DNA from: an uncultured Lachnospiraceae bacterium
Lineage (GTDB): Bacteria > Bacillota > Clostridia > Lachnospirales > Lachnospiraceae
DNA: 64,000 nt
Reading direction: 5' to 3'
NCBI GenBank assembly: GCA_934437985.1
Contig: CAKSBI010000001.1
Location: 133,579-197,578, forward strand
Position numbers and translations under genes: made by a program. Below, in pieces: positions 26,894-35,823 of the stretch; positions within the stretch are counted from its first letter, which is position 1, and each line of letters starts with the position of its first letter. Under the pieces are notes generated by a model. It was not told the DNA's origin. It did no database searches and saw only the letters and a list, made by a program, of their open reading frames with translations.

Positions 26894-28822
26894 TTATGCT
26901 TTTTTTACAATACCATCATTGGCAAGTGTTTCAAAGAATTCCTGAAAATGTACCGGTTTTGCGAATATTCCATCAACGCCGGCCTCAAAAGCAGCGTTAC
27001 AGTCTTCCATTGCCGTATTGGCTGTAACAGCATATATCGGAATATGTCTGCAATGAACTTCTTTTTCCATATCCCTGATAATCTTTGTTGCTTCAAATCC
27101 ATCCATCACCGGCATCTGAAGATCCATAAATATAACACCTATTCTGTCAAATCCAATCTTCTTAACCTTTTCAACAGCTTCAACCCCATTTTTAGCGACC
27201 AGGACTGCCGACCCGTTACGTCTCAATGCCCTTGAAAGGATTCGTATATTAACCTCATTATCCTCAACAATAAGTGACAGTATACCTTTCATTCTCAGCT
27301 TATCGTCTTCCTCAATTACAGCAGGTGCATTTAAACCCTGTTCTTGTGTTACGCCGGCAGCATTGCCCGGTTCATTACCATCTTCCGGTTTATTATTTAC
27401 AATTCTTCCACCCTTTGCAAACGAGAACCTGAGACTGAATCTTGTACCTTTTCCCATAACACTCTCCACATCAATATCAGCATTCATGGCATCAACCAGC
27501 CGTTTTACAATCGCAAGCCCAAGACCGAAACCTTCAATCCCGCTTTCCGTTGACGTATGTTCCCTGTGGAATGTTTCAAACAAATGGTCCAGGAACTCCT
27601 GCTTCATTCCCATGCCTTCATCAACAATATCAAATATATATTGGATATTACCATTATCAAGTTCAGAAAAACTCACATCAAGAACAGCCTTCTTGCCGGC
27701 TTCCATATAATTACTCGCATTACTGATAATCTTGATAAGAATCTGGTCTATCCTGAGTACGTCAGCCATAACATAATACTTTTCTTCTCCGGCAAACCTT
27801 ATCTCAAATACCTGGTTCTTTTCTTCAAACTGTGGTCTCATCATTGCTGCAAGCACTTCTATTTCATTTTTCATTATTACCGGCTTCGGATCAATGATAA
27901 CCTTATCATTGTTCATATCATTCAACTCAATAATATTATTAATAAGTGCCATCAGATGCTGCGCGGAAGTCAGCACTGTATCAAGGCACTGCATAGCCTG
28001 CTCCCTGTCTTCTAACTCCTCCTTTGCGATTGAACTCATTCCAATTATAGCATTCATAGGGGTCCTTATATCATGCGATATCTGCGCAATAAACCTTGCC
28101 TTAAGCTCATTAGTGCGTTCTGCAACCTCAGCTATCTCCCGTTCCTTCTTAACCGCTTCCTCAAGCATGTTGGTATTCTGTACAGAATAATGGATTACCA
28201 GCAATAATATCGTCATTCCCGAGCACTCAACCAGATACTCAGGCATATAATACTGTATTGATGTTGATACAATTGCAATAATTATGTATACATAATATAC
28301 CAGCTTCAGGTCTGTCCTGACATCATTCCAGTTCTTCAGCATTACAACAGATGCCCATACAAGATAAACTCCGATCATGATATACAAAACCGATATCAGC
28401 GGGCCTCTTTTAAATACACCATCAGTTATTGTAAATGCAAATCCGGTAATCGGATTACTGAGAACCAGGAGCTCACCTATGATAGTCGGAATACAGATGA
28501 TAAGCATATCCTTTTTACTTAACAGGTCATGCCTTATATACGCATAAAAATACATTGTAAGGTATGTAACACCAAACATCTGCGTTCCATAAAACCCAAG
28601 TGTAACAACATACACAAATATATTATATAAAGAATTGCTGTGGGGATGCATAAGGCAGTAACTGGAAGCTATATCAAATATACAGCACAGCTCTACAGCC
28701 ATAACCATATGGACATATATCGAATTATACAATGTCTTTATCTTAACAACACTAAAATTCGCAATAATAATAGTCAGCAATACTAATGATGACAAAATAT
28801 CAAAATGAATTATATAGTTTAT
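26894..28822 (-). CDS. Hybrid sensor histidine kinase with receiver domain
   Basis: About 642 residues if started at the ATA codon at 28822; the first usual start in frame is TTG at 28795 with no binding site nearby. GGAGGTGA lies 6 nt before the ATA. Six to seven membrane helices fill residues 1-215, a 7TM-type sensor. Then HisKA (FIAQISHDIRTPMNAIIGMSS, His-phospho site), N box and G boxes (GFGLGLAIVKRLVDAM), and a C-terminal receiver (LIVEDNEVNIRIL...VIFMDLQMPVMDGFE). Autophosphorylates and passes phosphate to its receiver; HPt proteins in this window are plausible next steps. It has a promoter at 28904-28932. Confidence 0.9.
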   Translation of the reverse strand: MNYIIHFDILSSLVLLTIIIANFSVVKIKTLYNSIYVHMVMAVELCCIFDIASSYCLMHPHSNSLYNIFVYVVTLGFYGTQMFGVTYLTMYFYAYIRHDLLSKKDMLIICIPTIIGELLVLSNPITGFAFTITDGVFKRGPLISVLYIMIGVYLVWASVVMLKNWNDVRTDLKLVYYVYIIIAIVSTSIQYYMPEYLVECSGMTILLLVIHYSVQNTNMLEEAVKKEREIAEVAERTNELKARFIAQISHDIRTPMNAIIGMSSIAKEELEDREQAMQCLDTVLTSAQHLMALINNIIELNDMNNDKVIIDPKPVIMKNEIEVLAAMMRPQFEEKNQVFEIRFAGEEKYYVMADVLRIDQILIKIISNASNYMEAGKKAVLDVSFSELDNGNIQYIFDIVDEGMGMKQEFLDHLFETFHREHTSTESGIEGFGLGLAIVKRLVDAMNADIDVESVMGKGTRFSLRFSFAKGGRIVNNKPEDGNEPGNAAGVTQEQGLNAPAVIEEDDKLRMKGILSLIVEDNEVNIRILSRALRRNGSAVLVAKNGVEAVEKVKKIGFDRIGVIFMDLQMPVMDGFEATKIIRDMEKEVHCRHIPIYAVTANTAMEDCNAAFEAGVDGIFAKPVHFQEFFETLANDGIVKKA

Positions 28823-28903
28823 AACAGCTCACCTCCCGGGAGTCCTGATAATAATATTAATCCTCTCTGATTATCTGCTATTGTAATATACCTGTCGTCT
28901 TTT

Positions 28904-28932
28904 ATTATATTTTATATTCAGCTTTACCACAA
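28904..28932 (-). promoter_or_regulatory. Promoter of the hybrid kinase
   Basis: Minus strand: TTGTGG (28927-28932), 17-nt spacer, TATAAT (28904-28909). Leader about 75 nt, ending in the palindrome CTCCCGGGAG that overlaps the ribosome binding site. Confidence 0.6.
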
Positions 28933-29038
28933 GTCTAATATATTAAATTTATCACATTCTTTCAGACCTCAGCAATTCCTGAAACAGCCGCCGGTTTCAA
29001 AAGAACTAAAGCATTAAACCCAAATTTTTTTATATAAT

Positions 29039-29584
29039 CTACTTCATAATTTTTATAAAATGAAACATCTCATCAGGGCCTTCATCAGACATCTCATCAG
29101 ATATAGGTTCACTTGGTTCAAAATATCCACACCAAAACTCATCAATTTTGAAACCACATTTATTTACGTAAAAATGAATATTTCTTTTGTCAAAATATGG
29201 TGTGCAAGTCTTCCATACTTTTGTTTCCGGATACAGCTTTTCAATTGCCAGCCAAGTTCCGTATCCTATTCCTTTGCTATGTTCTTCCGGCAAAACATAC
29301 AGAATATCAAGTTCATTTTCATAAGTCTTTCTATCAATATGAAGTATTACTCCTCCAACAACCCTTCCGGACTCTACTATCCAATATGTTTCTGCACCTT
29401 CAGCATCCATACACATTTTTATTGTTTGGCAGGATATAACTTCTCCACTTTCATCTATGTGATTATCACGTTCTCCAAACTCAATCAAAGCACCATGTTT
29501 AAATGACCATTGATTGTCTCTTATGAACTGTTCGCGCTCCTCCATTTTTATGGGGATAAGTTTAACCTCTGAAAATCTCATCAT
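29039..29584 (-). CDS. GNAT family N-acetyltransferase
   Basis: 181 residues. The acetyl-CoA loop is HSKGIGYGTWLAIE (RxxGxG/A type), preceded by ELDILYVLPEE and followed by NIHFYVNKCGFKIDEFW, the classic GNAT end. Substrate unknown. The C-terminus is acidic (ISDEMSDEGPDEMFHF). AAAGGATG precedes an ATG-ATG pair. Single-gene unit between the kinase and tRNA-Gly. Confidence 0.85.
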   Translation of the reverse strand: MMRFSEVKLIPIKMEEREQFIRDNQWSFKHGALIEFGERDNHIDESGEVISCQTIKMCMDAEGAETYWIVESGRVVGGVILHIDRKTYENELDILYVLPEEHSKGIGYGTWLAIEKLYPETKVWKTCTPYFDKRNIHFYVNKCGFKIDEFWCGYFEPSEPISDEMSDEGPDEMFHFIKIMK

Positions 29585-29742
29585 TTACACATCCTTTACT
29601 TGTACAAAACCATATTGACCGAATGCGGAATATTATCTCCTCATTCCATTGAAATCTAATAATTACACCTTATATTATAAAATCCATTCTTATTATTGAC
29701 AATATTGATCTGATAATTATTATAAGCATCCACGCTTATAAC

Positions 29743-29770
29743 AAAAAAAGATATCCGAACCGGATATCTT
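29743..29770 (-). terminator. Terminator of tRNA-Gly
   Basis: 10-bp perfect stem AAGATATCCG (29748-29757) / CGGATATCTT (29761-29770), 3-nt loop; T-run on the minus strand at 29743-29749. Confidence 0.85.
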
Positions 29771-29777
29771 CCACGCA

Positions 29778-29849
29778 AGCGCGAGACGGGGATCGAACCC
29801 GCGACCCTCTCCTTGGCAAGGAGATGCTCCACCACTGAGCCACTCGCGC
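29778..29849 (-). tRNA. tRNA-Gly (anticodon GCC)
   Basis: 72 nt on the minus strand. Acceptor GCGCGAG/CTCGCGC, discriminator T, anticodon stem TCTCC/GGAGA with loop TTGCCAA (anticodon GCC), T-arm GGGTTCGATCCCC... standard. CCA not encoded. Confidence 0.97.
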
Positions 29850-29889
29850 ATTTTTTAATTTTTCGGTGCTGTCATCAGCAACCTTTGTT

Positions 29890-29918
29890 ATAGTACAATA
29901 CAATCAGTTAAATGTCAA
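29890..29918 (-). promoter_or_regulatory. Promoter of tRNA-Gly
   Basis: Minus strand: TTGACA (29913-29918), 17-nt spacer, TACTAT (29890-29895). Confidence 0.75.
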
Positions 29919-30016
29919 TACCTTTTTTTAATTTTTTTCAACCTTTTTTTCAATTAATATTCCGGAATGCAGGAGGATTATGGGTAAGGTGCATAGCACG
30001 GAACGACCCGCAGGTA

Positions 30017-31045
30017 TCATTTCATCGTCTTAAGCAATGCGTATGTCTTAGCCGCAATATCACCAAGCGGAACCTGATACTTTACAGCCCCAAGCTTATA
30101 CGCTTCCATTGGCATCCCATATACAACACACGACGCTTCATCCTGTCCTATAGTCTCTGCCCCTGCCTGCTTCATATGAAGAAGTCCCTTTGCACCATCT
30201 CTTCCAAGTCCTGTAAGGATAATCCCGATTGCGTCCCTGCCTGCAACCTTCGCCACAGAATCAAACAGAACATCAACTGACGGTCTGTGTCCATTAACCT
30301 TATCCCCCATATTACAGTCAACCATCATCTGTCCATTGCAGTTTACAAGGCGCATATGCCTGTCTCCAGGGGCAATCAGCACATGCCCCTGCTTTACAAT
30401 ATCCCCGGTCTTCGCTTCCTTACACTCAAGCCCGGATTCCCTTTCAAGCCTCTCTGCAAACATCTCTGAAAATACAGGTGGAATATGCTGTGATATGATA
30501 ATTCCGGGTATATCATTATCAAATGAGCTTACAATCTCACTTATAGCCTCTGTTCCTCCTGTCGAAGCACCTATGGCTATAATTGTATGTTTTGAATTAA
30601 GAACCCTTTTTTTATACACCTGTTCCTTCCGGTTATCGTTACGTATACGGACATTAGCCCCTGCCGCACCTCTGACTCTCGGCATAAGCTCATTACATAT
30701 AAAATCTATGGCCTGTCTTTCATTACTGAATACCGGCTTTGCAAGAAAATCCACGGCACCGGCATCAAATGCATCAAACACTCTCCCGCTCAGCGTACTG
30801 AATATAACAACAGGCACAGAATACTGCGGCAAAAGCTGATATATAAAATCAAGGCCATTCATACGCGGCATCTCAATATCACATATCAGCACATCCGGTT
30901 CTGCACCCTTAATAACAGCAGCAGCCTCAAAAGGATCACCGGCCTCAGCCACCACTTCCATATCTTCCATCTTTTCAACACCAATTCTAAGCAAACGCCT
31001 TATGAACATGGAATCATCAACAATCATAACACGAACCTTTCCCAT
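30017..31045 (-). CDS. cheB: Chemotaxis response regulator protein-glutamate methylesterase CheB
   Basis: 342 residues. Receiver: acid pair DD near 10-11, phospho-Asp 56 (CDIEMP), Lys in AKPV. Esterase domain: catalytic Ser161 in GASTGG, His187 in SQHIPP, Asp283 in LTGLGRDGAKG. Removes methyl groups from, or deamidates, Glu/Gln of chemoreceptors, setting adaptation. No cheR, cheA or receptor gene adjoins; its partner here is an HPt gene 55 nt upstream in the same transcript, unlike usual che operons. Full length and active-site complete. Confidence 0.95.
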   Translation of the reverse strand: MGKVRVMIVDDSMFIRRLLRIGVEKMEDMEVVAEAGDPFEAAAVIKGAEPDVLICDIEMPRMNGLDFIYQLLPQYSVPVVIFSTLSGRVFDAFDAGAVDFLAKPVFSNERQAIDFICNELMPRVRGAAGANVRIRNDNRKEQVYKKRVLNSKHTIIAIGASTGGTEAISEIVSSFDNDIPGIIISQHIPPVFSEMFAERLERESGLECKEAKTGDIVKQGHVLIAPGDRHMRLVNCNGQMMVDCNMGDKVNGHRPSVDVLFDSVAKVAGRDAIGIILTGLGRDGAKGLLHMKQAGAETIGQDEASCVVYGMPMEAYKLGAVKYQVPLGDIAAKTYALLKTMK

Positions 31046-31099
31046 CCGTGTAACCCCCCATATCTGTCAGACAATATATACTATCAATTCAGCTATGCA

Positions 31100-31744
31100 T
31101 CAGCTGATCATACCTTTTAACTGTTCGATCTTAACAGGATCAGTCTCTTCACTTACCAATTCATCAATCACCTGTCTTGCTATATCTTCCATACCAGAAT
31201 CAATAAGTGACTGTATCTCAAGCTTTGCCTCCTGATAATCCCTGTCCCCCATAAGATCATCAGTATCCATCACCTGCATCTGTCCGCAAGCCCCATCACC
31301 GGCTATAGCTTCAAAATTATCACCTTTATCAATATTCATAGCCTTAAGATATACTGCCAGGTAACTAAGTGACCTGTTCCATTCCCCGATAAGCCTGTCC
31401 CAGTTATCACGGCAAAATGCCATATCACCGTCCTTGCTCTTAAGCTCATGCTCATAAGCCATATCAGCAAGCCCATTGATGCCAAGACTTCTCGCATTGC
31501 TTTTAAGGGCATGTACATTAACAGCATAATTTCTGGCATCATCATTATCAAGTGCGTCCTTCAGGGCATTCTCCATCTCTGCCTTCATATCATAAAAGAT
31601 ATCTGCGATCTCACAATAAGCTTCATTGGAATTACCGCAGAAAACATATCCACCGGCATAATCAATATTATATCTGCCAAGTAATCCGGCCGCCCTTTCC
31701 CTGATAACACTTTCCGGATATCCTACAAGGCTCTCAATATACAT
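31100..31744 (-). CDS. HPt-domain phosphotransfer protein, co-transcribed with cheB
   Basis: 214 residues from the ATG at 31744 (GGGGGA upstream; a TTG seven codons earlier lies inside that site). An HPt four-helix bundle spans about residues 35-125, with the phospho-His at 78 in NVHALKSNARSLG. The last 60 residues form a separate helical part. HPt proteins relay phosphate between receivers; with hybrid kinases in the window and CheB downstream, a route to CheB is possible. Clear paralogue of the HPt gene at 39754 (both VH-LKS--R-(L/I)G then DMAY). Confidence 0.8.
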   Translation of the reverse strand: MYIESLVGYPESVIRERAAGLLGRYNIDYAGGYVFCGNSNEAYCEIADIFYDMKAEMENALKDALDNDDARNYAVNVHALKSNARSLGINGLADMAYEHELKSKDGDMAFCRDNWDRLIGEWNRSLSYLAVYLKAMNIDKGDNFEAIAGDGACGQMQVMDTDDLMGDRDYQEAKLEIQSLIDSGMEDIARQVIDELVSEETDPVKIEQLKGMIS

Positions 31745-31808
31745 TATTAAAATGTCCCCCTTCAACCAATCAGAAAGTTAATATAAATATCATAAAATTT
31801 ATTAATGA

Positions 31809-31837
31809 ATTATATCATTTTCCTTAATATATATCAA
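31809..31837 (-). promoter_or_regulatory. Promoter of the HPt-cheB operon
   Basis: Minus strand: TTGATA (31832-31837), 17-nt spacer, TATAAT (31809-31814). Confidence 0.7.
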
Positions 31838-31866
31838 TGCCTTAATCAGAGTTTATTAAATACAGT

Positions 31867-32460
31867 TTAAATACTTTTAACAATATGCTCGATCAATATC
31901 TTAAGTCCGATAACAACAAGGACAATACCACCACAAAACTCCGCCTTCTTTTTATATTTTGTTCCAAATACGCTTCCAACCTTCACTCCAATACATGATA
32001 ACGAAAATGTAATAGCTGCTATAATCCCGGCTGCAACCAGTGTGTTGACAACCTCCGACGCCGAATTAACTATCTGTACTGGTACACATGCAAACGTAAC
32101 CCCGACTGCCAGTGCATCAATGCTTGTTGCGACAGCGAGGACGAACATTACCTTTATACCCAGTGACGAATCTTCCTCTTCTTCATCACCGATTACCGCT
32201 TCCCTGATCATATTAGCACCTATAATTGCGAGAAGCCCAAAAGCTATCCAATGATCAATGCTTACAATGTAATCAGAAAACCTGTTACCAACAAGATATC
32301 CTATCAGCGGCATCAGCGCCTGGAAAACACCAAACCACAGCCCGCATACCGCCGCCTTGCCAAATGAAATCTTTTTCAACGCGAGCCCCTTACAGACCGA
32401 CACGGCAAATGCGTCCATCGACAGGCCTACTGCTACTGCAATAATTTCAAAAATACCCAT
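31867..32460 (-). CDS. mntP: Manganese efflux pump MntP
   Basis: 197 residues from the ATG at 32460 (GGAGG upstream). Six membrane helices; first helix carries VGLSMDAFAVSVCKGL and the fourth-region ATSIDALAVG, the paired Asp-containing signatures of MntP (former DUF204). Exports Mn(II). Starts from a promoter whose -35 box forms one palindrome with that of dapL. I see no yybP-ykoY manganese riboswitch; the leader is only about 35 nt. Confidence 0.93.
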   Translation of the reverse strand: MGIFEIIAVAVGLSMDAFAVSVCKGLALKKISFGKAAVCGLWFGVFQALMPLIGYLVGNRFSDYIVSIDHWIAFGLLAIIGANMIREAVIGDEEEEDSSLGIKVMFVLAVATSIDALAVGVTFACVPVQIVNSASEVVNTLVAAGIIAAITFSLSCIGVKVGSVFGTKYKKKAEFCGGIVLVVIGLKILIEHIVKSI

Positions 32461-32499
32461 TTTAGCATCCTCCAATTACAATATATGTATATTTAATTG

Positions 32500-32528
32500 A
32501 TAATATATTATACATTTTCAGATGTCAA
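32500..32528 (-). promoter_or_regulatory. mntP promoter (left of a back-to-back pair)
   Basis: Minus strand: TTGACA (32523-32528), 17-nt spacer, TATTAT (32500-32505). Confidence 0.7.
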
Positions 32529-32542
32529 GAAAGTTTGACATC
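32521..32542. repeat. Palindrome spanning both -35 boxes of mntP and dapL
   Basis: GATGTCAA (32521-32528), 6-nt centre, TTGACATC (32535-32542). Each arm contains one -35 hexamer. A protein bound here would touch both promoters. Confidence 0.75.
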
Positions 32543-32563
32543 ACTAACAAAGAATGATATTCT
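32535..32563 (+). promoter_or_regulatory. dapL promoter (right of a back-to-back pair)
   Basis: TTGACA (32535-32540), 17-nt spacer, TATTCT (32558-32563). Confidence 0.7.
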
Positions 32564-32601
32564 GATAAATGGAGTAAATGCATGAAAGGAGTACTAGAAT
32601 A

Positions 32602-33801
32602 ATGTTTCAAATTAATGAAAACTACAATAGTTTAAAACAAAGCTATCTTTTTGCAGAGATTGCACACAGGGTAAATGACTATTCCGCTGCCAATCCCGAC
32701 AAAAAAATCATTCGTCTTGGTATTGGTGATGTAACAAAACCACTTCCACAGATCACGATCGAAGCCCTGCACCAGGCAGTAACCCATATGGCGTATGCTG
32801 ACACATTCAAAGGATATGGTCCTGAACAGGGTTATGACTTTTTAAGGGAACGCGTTGTGGCATATTATAAGAGCCATGGTGCTGAAATAGATATCAAAGA
32901 AGTATTCATATCGGATGGCGCCAAGAGTGATACCGGTAACATTACAGACCTCTTCGGGCCTGACAATATAGTCCTTATTCCAGACCCTGTATATCCGGTA
33001 TACATGGATACCAATACAATGAACGGACGCAATATCAGATTCATGGATGCCAACAAGGAAAATGGTTTTACACCTATGCCTTATGATGGCCTTGAAGCTG
33101 ATATCATATACATTTGTTCACCTAATAATCCTACCGGAGCTGCTTATACAAGGGAGCAGTTAAAGATATGGGTTGATTTTGCACTTAAAAATAATGCCCT
33201 TATTCTCTTTGACGCTGCTTACGAGTGCTTCATCGAAGATGACATATATCCACGCAGTATCTTCGAGATTGAAGGTGCAAAAAAATGTGCTATTGAGTTC
33301 TGCTCACTTTCAAAGACAGCAGGCTTCACCGGAACAAGATGTGGTTACACAATCGTACCTGCTGACCTTGTTGCTTCATGTGCAGATGGCAAAGAGATGT
33401 CATTAAACGCTATGTGGACAAGGAGACAGACAACCAAGTTCAATGGTGTTCCATATATAATACAGTATGCCGCAGCCGCCACATTAAGCCCTGAGGGAAT
33501 CAGGCAATGCCGTGAGAACATCTCGTATTACAAAGAAAATGCCAGAATAATCGCTTCTCTTTTTGACAAAAAAGGAATTACATATTTTGGTGGAATCAAC
33601 TCGCCATACATCTGGTTTGAATGTCCTGACGGAATGGAATCATGGGATTTCTTCGACTATCTCCTTACTAACGCACAGGTTGTTGGTACTCCTGGTGCAG
33701 GATTTGGCAGAAATGGTAACAACTTCTTCAGGCTTACCGGATTTGGTGACAGGGATAATACAGTCGAGGCTGTGGAGAGAATTGATAAGCTGCTTGGTTA
33801 A
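32602..33801 (+). CDS. dapL: LL-diaminopimelate aminotransferase
   Basis: 399 residues from the ATG at 32602; AAAGGAG lies 10 nt before it, while an in-frame ATG at 32578 has none. Class I PLP aminotransferase: substrate-side LGIGDVTKPLP, SDGAKSDTGN, PDPVYPVYMDTN, NNPTGAAYT, and the PLP lysine in CSLSKTAGFTGTR. The opening NENYNSLKQSYLFAEIAHRV is specific for DapL, which converts tetrahydrodipicolinate straight to LL-DAP, by-passing four acyl-pathway steps. DapA and DapB are on the facing strand just downstream. Confidence 0.95.
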   Translation: MFQINENYNSLKQSYLFAEIAHRVNDYSAANPDKKIIRLGIGDVTKPLPQITIEALHQAVTHMAYADTFKGYGPEQGYDFLRERVVAYYKSHGAEIDIKEVFISDGAKSDTGNITDLFGPDNIVLIPDPVYPVYMDTNTMNGRNIRFMDANKENGFTPMPYDGLEADIIYICSPNNPTGAAYTREQLKIWVDFALKNNALILFDAAYECFIEDDIYPRSIFEIEGAKKCAIEFCSLSKTAGFTGTRCGYTIVPADLVASCADGKEMSLNAMWTRRQTTKFNGVPYIIQYAAAATLSPEGIRQCRENISYYKENARIIASLFDKKGITYFGGINSPYIWFECPDGMESWDFFDYLLTNAQVVGTPGAGFGRNGNNFFRLTGFGDRDNTVEAVERIDKLLG

Positions 33802-33834
33802 TTATAACTAACTTTCATTCCCATAATTACAGCA

Positions 33835-33890
33835 ATCACCCGGGTAATCCATGTGGTACAAGATAACCACATAATTATCCGGGTGATTTT
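33835..33890 (+). terminator. Terminator between dapL and dapB
   Basis: 14-bp stem with one G-T pair, ATCACCCGGGTAAT (33835-33848) / ATTATCCGGGTGAT (33874-33887), an inner ATGTGGT/ACCACAT pairing, then TTTTAT. Serves dapL. Confidence 0.85.
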
Positions 33891-33946
33891 ATATATGATA
33901 CATTTCAACACTTTTATTACTTCTTATTCAGGCTGATGCATCCCAT

Positions 33947-34702
33947 CTAATTAAGCACATCTGACATATCATACATTCCTGCCGGCTTTCCTGCAAGGAA
34001 CTTGGCAGCTGTTACAGCCCCCTTGCCAAATATAGCCTTAGAATGTGCAACGTGTGATATAGTGATAACTTCATCAGTTCCGGCAAATATAACATCATGT
34101 TCCCCAACTATGTTACCTCCACGTATTGCCGATATTCCAAGCTCCTTCTTATCACGTTTCTTCCTTACCCGGCTTCTGTCATATACATATTCATATGAAT
34201 TGTCCATAGCCTCATTAATTGAATCAGCAAGCGCAAGCGCCGTTCCCGAAGGTGCGTCCAGCTTCTGGTTGTGATGCTTCTCAACAATCTCTACATCAAA
34301 TCCCTCAGGTGCGAGCTTAACAACCGCATCCTTAAGAAGCTTCATAAGGAGATTGATACCAATTGACATATTGGCAGACCTCACTATAGCAATCTTCTCA
34401 GATGCTTTCTGAACCCTGGCAAGCTGTTCTTCACTGAGACCTGTTGTGCAGAGAACCACAGGCTTACCAAGCTCTACAGCTGTATCAATAAGCGAATCAA
34501 TTGCTGTTGCATTTGAAAAATCAATAATAACATCATAATCTACAACACAATCCCTGAGTGTAGGATATACCGGATAATCATTTCTTATTCCATCCCATGT
34601 ATCGACACCTGCAGCCATACATGCATTCTCGTCTTCCTTTACAAGACCTGTTATAACCTGCCCCATCTTTCCGTTGCAGCCATGCATTAGTATATTAACC
34701 AT
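33947..34702 (-). CDS. dapB: 4-hydroxy-tetrahydrodipicolinate reductase
   Basis: 251 residues from the ATG at 34702 (AGAGGA upstream). NAD(P)-binding HGCNGKMGQVI, the EKHHNQKLDAPSGTAL motif with the catalytic His pair and Lys, and GEHDVIFAGTDEVI are DapB signatures. Reduces the DapA product to tetrahydrodipicolinate, the DapL substrate. Lies 84 nt after dapA in one transcript controlled by the lysine riboswitch. Confidence 0.96.
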   Translation of the reverse strand: MVNILMHGCNGKMGQVITGLVKEDENACMAAGVDTWDGIRNDYPVYPTLRDCVVDYDVIIDFSNATAIDSLIDTAVELGKPVVLCTTGLSEEQLARVQKASEKIAIVRSANMSIGINLLMKLLKDAVVKLAPEGFDVEIVEKHHNQKLDAPSGTALALADSINEAMDNSYEYVYDRSRVRKKRDKKELGISAIRGGNIVGEHDVIFAGTDEVITISHVAHSKAIFGKGAVTAAKFLAGKPAGMYDMSDVLN

Positions 34703-34786
34703 ATTAACATTCCTCTCGTACTTCATTAAGACCGGAACGGCAGTCCCTATTGTACTCTGCCGTCCTGCTTTTATATTATACCATCA

Positions 34787-35677
34787 TTAAGCAAGCTTAA
34801 TTCCGGCGTTCTTCATTGCCTCTGCAAGTAATGCAGCGTGGTCTGCTTCCATCTCTGTAAGCGGAAGCCTGAGTGGTCCGGCCTCGTATCCCATAAGGTT
34901 CATCGCCTTCTTAACAGGAATCGGGTTAACCTCACTGAACAGCTCATGGATAAGTGGAAGAAGCCTGATCTGAAGCTCTGAGCTCTCCTTAACCTTACCT
35001 TCAAAATACAACTGGCATATATCATGCGTCTCTTTTGGCATTACATTGGATAGAACTGAAATAACACCCTTTCCGCCAAGTGATAACAATGGAACGATCT
35101 GGTCATCATTACCAGAATATACATCAAGCTCCCCGCCTGACAGATACATAAGGTCAGCAACCTGTGAAATGTTACCACTTGCTTCCTTAACAGCAACAAT
35201 ATTCTCTGCCTCTTTTCCAAGCTCAGCCATTGTCTTAGGTGTAATATTAACACCGGTACGACCCTGGATATTGTAAAGGATAATAGGAATATCAACGCTT
35301 TCAGCCACTCCAAGGAAATGAACCTTAAGTCCCTTCTGTGTAGCCTTATTATAATAAGGTGATACAAGTAAAAGTCCGTCTGCCCCACGCTTCTGTGCTT
35401 CTGTTGACAGATAGACAGATGTCTGTGTACAGTTAGAGCCTGTACCTGCAACTACAGGTATTCTCTTATTAACTGCAGCTACAACAGCCGAAATACACTC
35501 AAGATGCTCCTCATGCGTAAGCGTTGAAGCCTCACCTGTTGTCCCGCATACAATAACCGCATCTGTTCCGCCTGCAATCTGTGCATCAACAAGCTCCTGA
35601 AACTTCTCATAATTAACTTCTCCATTTTCCTTCATAGGTGTAACGAGTGCTACACCTGCACCTGTGAATATTGACAT
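34787..35677 (-). CDS. dapA: 4-hydroxy-tetrahydrodipicolinate synthase
   Basis: 296 residues, TIM barrel. CGTTGEASTLTHEEH, catalytic Tyr in LLVSPYYNKATQKG, the Schiff-base Lys in VAVKEASGNI, and YSGNDDQIVPLLSLGGKGVISVLSN are complete. Condenses pyruvate with aspartate semialdehyde, the first committed lysine/DAP step. AAGGAGG precedes the ATG. Expression is gated by a lysine aptamer and terminator upstream. Confidence 0.97.
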   Translation of the reverse strand: MSIFTGAGVALVTPMKENGEVNYEKFQELVDAQIAGGTDAVIVCGTTGEASTLTHEEHLECISAVVAAVNKRIPVVAGTGSNCTQTSVYLSTEAQKRGADGLLLVSPYYNKATQKGLKVHFLGVAESVDIPIILYNIQGRTGVNITPKTMAELGKEAENIVAVKEASGNISQVADLMYLSGGELDVYSGNDDQIVPLLSLGGKGVISVLSNVMPKETHDICQLYFEGKVKESSELQIRLLPLIHELFSEVNPIPVKKAMNLMGYEAGPLRLPLTEMEADHAALLAEAMKNAGIKLA

Positions 35678-35763
35678 ATTCTATTCCTCCTTAAAAATTA
35701 TGTAATACTGCCGTATCCTGCGGAGTGTTTTTAACCTTATAGTATGGACTTCCCTGTAAAGTT

Positions 35764-35789
35764 AAAAAGCCGGCACTATAAGTGCCGGC
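35764..35789 (-). terminator. Attenuator of the dapA leader
   Basis: 9-bp perfect stem GCCGGCACT (35769-35777) / AGTGCCGGC (35781-35789), 3-nt loop, T-run on the minus strand at 35764-35768. It lies 34 nt after the lysine aptamer, so it is the expression platform. Confidence 0.88.
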
Positions 35790-35823
35790 CAAAACATCAA
35801 AAGAAAACTGGTTGTATGTTCCA

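Noticed and set aside
27557..28015. Plus-strand frame of 152 codons inside the hybrid kinase
   Set aside because: Antisense shadow of HisKA/ATPase coding sequence; no ribosome site.
29980..30033. Small plus-strand frame with an AGGAGG site (17 codons, begins MGKVHSTERPAG)
   Set aside because: Too short to judge, overlaps the end of cheB on the other strand and has no promoter that I can see.
35690..35760. Separate promoter right before dapA (TTAACT...TATAAG)
   Set aside because: Poor hexamers and spacing; the upstream TTGACA-17-TATTAT plus L-box and attenuator explain the interval better.
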